From: Acidimicrobiales bacterium
Lineage (GTDB): Bacteria; Actinomycetota; Acidimicrobiia; Acidimicrobiales; Aldehydirespiratoraceae
DNA length: 64,000 nt
Assembly (NCBI GenBank): GCA_041394245.1
Contig: JAWKIR010000002.1
Span: forward strand, 2,170,001 to 2,234,000
Direction: 5' to 3'
In this document: positions 61,068 to 64,000 of the stretch, piece by piece
Layout: every line of letters begins with the position of its first letter
How positions within the stretch are numbered: position 1 is the first letter of the stretch
Notes under the pieces: generated by a model
The model's input: only the letters and a program-made list of their open reading frames with translations
What the model was told of the DNA's origin: nothing
The model's database searches: none
Made by a program: the position numbers and the translations under genes

Positions 61068-61847
61068 ATGCCCCGCCTCAGCACCCGCAGCCGATCGGTC
61101 GAGGGAAAGGTGGTTCTGATCACCGGTGCCGGCTCGGGGATGGGTCGCGCCGAAGCCCACCTGTTCGCCGACGAGGGCGCCAAGGTCGCGGTGACCGACC
61201 TGGCGGGCGCCACCGTCGACGCCGTCGTGGCCGAGATCGTCGGGGCCGGCGGCATTGCACGGGGCTATGTGCTCGACGTGACCGACTCCGACGCGATCAT
61301 CGACGTGACCGACCGGATCCGCCGCGACCTCGGCCCCATCGACATCCTCGTGAACAATGCCGGTGTCGCCGTCGGGTCGACCGTCGACGACGACGCGTTC
61401 GACGAGCGTTTCCGATTCGCGCTCGACGTGATGCTCACCCCGCATCACCGACTCATCCGCGCCTGCCTCGAAGACCTCCGGTCCAGCGGTGAGGGCCGGG
61501 TGATCAACATCTCGTCCACCGAAGGGCTCGGCGCCTCCCGTGGTTCCCTGCAGTACACGACGGCCAAACACGGCGTGATCGGTCTCACGCGGGCGATGGC
61601 ATCGGCCCTCGCCCCCGACGGCATCACGGTCAACGCGGTCTGTCCCGGCCCGATCCTCACCGGCATGACCGAGCTCATCCCGCCCGACCACCGGGCCAAG
61701 TTCGCCCGTCGCCGCACCGTCCTCGGCCGCTACGGGGACCCCGAGGAGGTCGCCCACATGGTGCTCAACCTCGCCCTGCCCGCCTCGAGCTACGTCACCG
61801 GTGCCGTCATCCCGGTCGACGGCGGACAGACGATGAAGAACGACTGA
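61068..61847 (+). CDS. Short-chain dehydrogenase/reductase
   Basis: A 259-residue NAD(P)-dependent oxidoreductase: TGAGSGMG cofactor loop (20-27), NNAGVAVGS, INISSTEGLGASRG with the catalytic Ser, YTTAK (Tyr and Lys) and VTGAVIPVDGGQTMKND at the C-terminus. Three extra residues in the substrate loop (ILTGMTELIPPDHRAKF) are typical of 3-oxoacyl reductase-like SDRs. AGGAG lies 6 nt before ATG 61068. It starts 20 bp after galM, so they may be co-transcribed. Substrate unknown. Confidence 0.88.
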   Translation: MPRLSTRSRSVEGKVVLITGAGSGMGRAEAHLFADEGAKVAVTDLAGATVDAVVAEIVGAGGIARGYVLDVTDSDAIIDVTDRIRRDLGPIDILVNNAGVAVGSTVDDDAFDERFRFALDVMLTPHHRLIRACLEDLRSSGEGRVINISSTEGLGASRGSLQYTTAKHGVIGLTRAMASALAPDGITVNAVCPGPILTGMTELIPPDHRAKFARRRTVLGRYGDPEEVAHMVLNLALPASSYVTGAVIPVDGGQTMKND

Positions 61848-61880
61848 CCGCGCGAGGGGACGGAGGGCCGTGCGCGCTGC

Positions 61881-61886
61881 TACCGT
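61881..61886 (+). promoter_or_regulatory. -10 box (TACCGT) upstream of the M15 peptidase gene
   Basis: TACCGT lies 67 nt before ATG 61954 and 7 nt before an in-frame TTG (61894). If the TTG is used, the transcript is leaderless and the protein 20 residues longer; a leader of about 60 nt and the ATG is the more ordinary reading. Confidence 0.4.
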
Positions 61887-61953
61887 CTCTTCTTTGCGGT
61901 TGTGTGACGAAACCGTCGTCGGCCGCCCCTCTTCGACCACCAGCTCTCCGAGA

Positions 61954-63153
61954 ATGCGCCGACTCCTCCGTCCCTTCCGCCGCGGCAACGCGATCCTGCT
62001 CGCCCTCCTGGTCGCGCTCGCCCTGGCATCGTCGTTGGCATCGGCCCAGGAGACGCCCGAGGACCTTCGCCAGCAGCGACGCGAAGTGCAGGAGAACGCG
62101 GCCGAACTGGCGCTCGAGGTCGATGCCCTCACCGACGACATCGACGAGCTGACCGCCGCGCTCGAAGCGCTCCGCGCCGCCGTCGACGCCCAGCAGTCCG
62201 CACTCGACGCGGCGCAACGACGGGTGGCCGAAGCAGAGGCAGCCGAAGCCGCAGCCGAAGCCGCGATCGAATCGCTCGAAGCCGACATCGTCACGACGAG
62301 GGGCATCCTCGAGAACACCGCAGTCGACGCCTTCATCAACCACCAGGGTCCCAACAGCGATCAGGCGGTGCTCGACGCGAACCCCTGGGAGTACGCCCGC
62401 ACCGAGTCGTTGATCGAGTTCGGCGCCGGCGACACGGCCGAGATCATCGACTCCCTCCGGGCGCTCGGCTCCGAACTCGAGCAGCGCCGAGACGATGCCG
62501 CCCGACTCACCGCCGAACTCGATGCCGAGCGCGACGAGGTGGCCGCTCGGGTCAGCGAGCTCGACGCCGCGGTCCAACGCGAGGAGGCACTCCTCGACGA
62601 GGTCGAGAGCCGGCTCGACGCTCGTCTCGCCGAAGCCCAGGGCCTCGAAGCGCTCGACGCCCAGCTCGCCGCCGAGATCCAGGCCGAGGAACAACGCATC
62701 GCCGAGGCCATCGCGGCCCGCAACCGGAGCAATCGGACGGTCACGATCCCCGACAACGCACCCGTCGAGCTCGCCACCGTGCGGGGGATCGTCGTCAACG
62801 CCGCGATCGCCGACAACGTCGAGGGCTTCCTCGCGGCAATGGAGGCCCGCGGTTACTCCCTCGGTGGCGGCGGCTACCGCAGCTCCGACTCACAGGTCAG
62901 CCTTCGACGCTCGCACTGCGGCTCCTCCGACTACGCGATCTGGGAGATGCCGGCGTCACAGTGCCGTCCGCCGACGGCACGCCCCGGCCAATCGGCTCAC
63001 GAGCGGGGCCTGGCCATCGACTTCACGTACCAGGGCTCCATCATCCGCAGCCGCAGCAGTGCCGTCTTCCAGGTGATGGCCGAGGTTGCGCCGAGCTACG
63101 GCCTCTACAACCTGCCGAGTGAGCCCTGGCACTGGTCCACGACCGGCGGCTGA
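61954..63153 (+). CDS. Secreted coiled-coil protein with M15-type D-Ala-D-Ala carboxypeptidase domain
   Basis: A 399-residue cell-wall protein. Signal peptide MRRLLRPFRRGNAILLALLVALALASSLASA, cut near Ala31. Two long coiled coils (about 33-115 and 170-265, EAEAAEAAAEAAIESLEADI; ELEQRRDDAARLTAELDAE) resemble PcsB/RipA-like cell-division proteins. The C-terminal M15B domain has SAHERGLAIDF (His349, Asp356) and SEPWHW (Glu390, His393), the zinc and catalytic set of VanY-type carboxypeptidases. It probably trims peptidoglycan at the septum or wall. ATG 61954 gives the best signal; TTG 61894 and GTG 61870 are upstream options. Confidence 0.88.
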   Translation: MRRLLRPFRRGNAILLALLVALALASSLASAQETPEDLRQQRREVQENAAELALEVDALTDDIDELTAALEALRAAVDAQQSALDAAQRRVAEAEAAEAAAEAAIESLEADIVTTRGILENTAVDAFINHQGPNSDQAVLDANPWEYARTESLIEFGAGDTAEIIDSLRALGSELEQRRDDAARLTAELDAERDEVAARVSELDAAVQREEALLDEVESRLDARLAEAQGLEALDAQLAAEIQAEEQRIAEAIAARNRSNRTVTIPDNAPVELATVRGIVVNAAIADNVEGFLAAMEARGYSLGGGGYRSSDSQVSLRRSHCGSSDYAIWEMPASQCRPPTARPGQSAHERGLAIDFTYQGSIIRSRSSAVFQVMAEVAPSYGLYNLPSEPWHWSTTGG

Positions 63154-63157
63154 TCCG

Positions 63158-64000
63158 ATGATCGCCGATCTCGCGCACGACCGACCCGACGCGCTCGCCC
63201 TCACCGACGATCTCGGCAGCCACCGAACCCGCGCCGAGTTGATGGATCGGGCGACGCGTCTCGGACACCTGCTGCGCGACGACCTGGGCGTCGGCGTCGG
63301 CGGCCACGTCGCGGTGTTGACCGACAATCGCGTCGAGGTCTTCGAGATCTATCTCGCCGCCGTTCTCAGCGGGGTGTGGTTCGTCCCCGTCAACGGCCTA
63401 CTCGCACCGCACGAGGTCGAGTACGTCGTGCGCGATGCCGGCGCCGCGGTGGTCATCACCGAAGCCGAACTCCGCCATCTCGTGCCCGACGACATCCCCG
63501 TCGTCGTGATCGGCGACGACCTCGATCAGCGGCTCGCCCACGCCGACGCGACGCCATTCGCCCTCGACGGACCGGCCGGCTCGCGGTTCAGCTACACGTC
63601 GGGCACCACGGGTCACCCGAAGGGTGTCAAGCGGGCGATCCCGGCGACGCTGGGCGAGATGCTCGAGCTCCAGCAGCGGCTGGGTACGCAGGTCGGCTTC
63701 GACGGTGACGGCACCCAGCTCGTGACCGGTCCCGCCTATCACGCCGCGGTCGGCGGCTACGGATTCTTCGATCTCTGCAACGGCGCCCACCTCCACCTGA
63801 TGCGGAAGTTCGACGCCGCCCGCACCCTCGACCTGATCGAGGAGCTCCACGTCCGGCGCACCCATCTGGTGCCGACCATGATGGTCCGGATGCTGCGGCT
63901 TCCCGAGGAACGCCGCGCCGCGTTCGACCCGAGCGGTCTCGCCATGGTGCTCCACGGCGCTGCCCCCATCTCACCGACGGTGAAGCGGCGCATGATCGAC
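63158..64000 (+). CDS. AMP-forming acyl-CoA synthetase (3' end outside window)
   Basis: The first 281 residues of an ANL-family ligase. The P-loop FSYTSGTTGHPKG is at 144-156, and LTDNRVEVFEIYLAAVLSGVWFVPVN precedes it. LVTGPAYHAAVGGYG, HLVPTMMVRMLRLPEE and LHGAAPISPTVKRRMID match the same blocks in the synthetase at 33840-35390, so the two are paralogues or share a subfamily. The frame is open to the window end, before the A5, A8 and catalytic-Lys motifs. ATG 63158 is 4 bp after the M15 peptidase stop, so it may be co-transcribed. Confidence 0.92.
   Translation, partial: MIADLAHDRPDALALTDDLGSHRTRAELMDRATRLGHLLRDDLGVGVGGHVAVLTDNRVEVFEIYLAAVLSGVWFVPVNGLLAPHEVEYVVRDAGAAVVITEAELRHLVPDDIPVVVIGDDLDQRLAHADATPFALDGPAGSRFSYTSGTTGHPKGVKRAIPATLGEMLELQQRLGTQVGFDGDGTQLVTGPAYHAAVGGYGFFDLCNGAHLHLMRKFDAARTLDLIEELHVRRTHLVPTMMVRMLRLPEERRAAFDPSGLAMVLHGAAPISPTVKRRMID

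Overview
The window reads as one continuous stretch of high-GC chromosome from an actinobacterium. It is most likely an uncultured or marine-type Acidimicrobiia relative: LLM/F420-type oxidoreductases, methylmalonyl-CoA mutase with MeaB, several acyl-CoA enzymes, lipoproteins with Thr-rich linkers, and many genes whose start codon sits 6-8 nt behind a TANNNT -10 box (leaderless mRNAs). The taxonomic call is inference from gene content; no rRNA or other marker gene is present. I see no tRNA, CRISPR array, integrase, transposase or phage gene. Coding density is very high: no gene-free stretch exceeds about 200 bp, and neighbours often overlap by 1-28 bp.

Layout. 1-4 kb: class I ribonucleotide reductase (nrdA partial, nrdB) converging on a PLP threonine dehydratase. 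4-8.6 kb: a CPA2 antiporter with two stress-protein domains, then a cholesterol-dependent-cytolysin-like lipoprotein without the undecapeptide. 8-14 kb: a minus-strand set of P450, group II amino-acid decarboxylase, kynureninase, class III aminotransferase and a membrane protein. 14-16.5 kb: a citrate synthase divergent from an HTH-fused citrate synthase, with a tandem palindromic operator between them. 16.5-25.5 kb: MeaB, small NTF2-like and Dabb proteins, an SLC12-like transporter, and mutA-mutB coupled to a neocarzinostatin-like surface protein carrying an LAVTG sortase motif. 25.7-32 kb: a branched-chain-type ABC importer with a fused LivH-LivM permease, plus a small membrane protein and an amidohydrolase.

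32-38 kb: a sugar-porter-like MFS protein with an N-terminal soluble extension, an acyl-CoA synthetase, arsenate reductase, an SDR and an LLM oxidoreductase. 38-45.6 kb: a four-gene minus-strand operon (acyl-CoA dehydrogenase, nitronate-monooxygenase-like flavoprotein, molybdopterin oxidoreductase, GNAT) and a plus-strand thiolase. Both promoters carry the same 20-bp operator, so they look like one local regulon for degrading an acyl-CoA-activated substrate, with a secreted esterase between them. 45.6-52.9 kb: DUF3048 lipoprotein, SnoaL-like protein, Gfo/Idh/MocA dehydrogenase, an SDR-CysQ-SRPBCC operon, a Crp-methyltransferase pair, and a SufR-like regulator divergent from a VOC protein across an AT-rich spacer. 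52.9-64 kb: SulP and SLC13 transporters, an F420-type oxidoreductase, an unusual hydrolase-like/glycosyltransferase fusion divergent from galactose mutarotase, an SDR, an M15 peptidase with coiled coils, and an acyl-CoA synthetase cut by the window end.

Candidates for something new: the cytolysin-like lipoprotein; the HTH-citrate synthase pair and its operator; the shared-operator acyl-CoA regulon; the decarboxylase-kynureninase-aminotransferase operon with a possible six-codon leader; the toroid-glycosyltransferase fusion; and compact divergent promoters in which two -10 boxes share bases.
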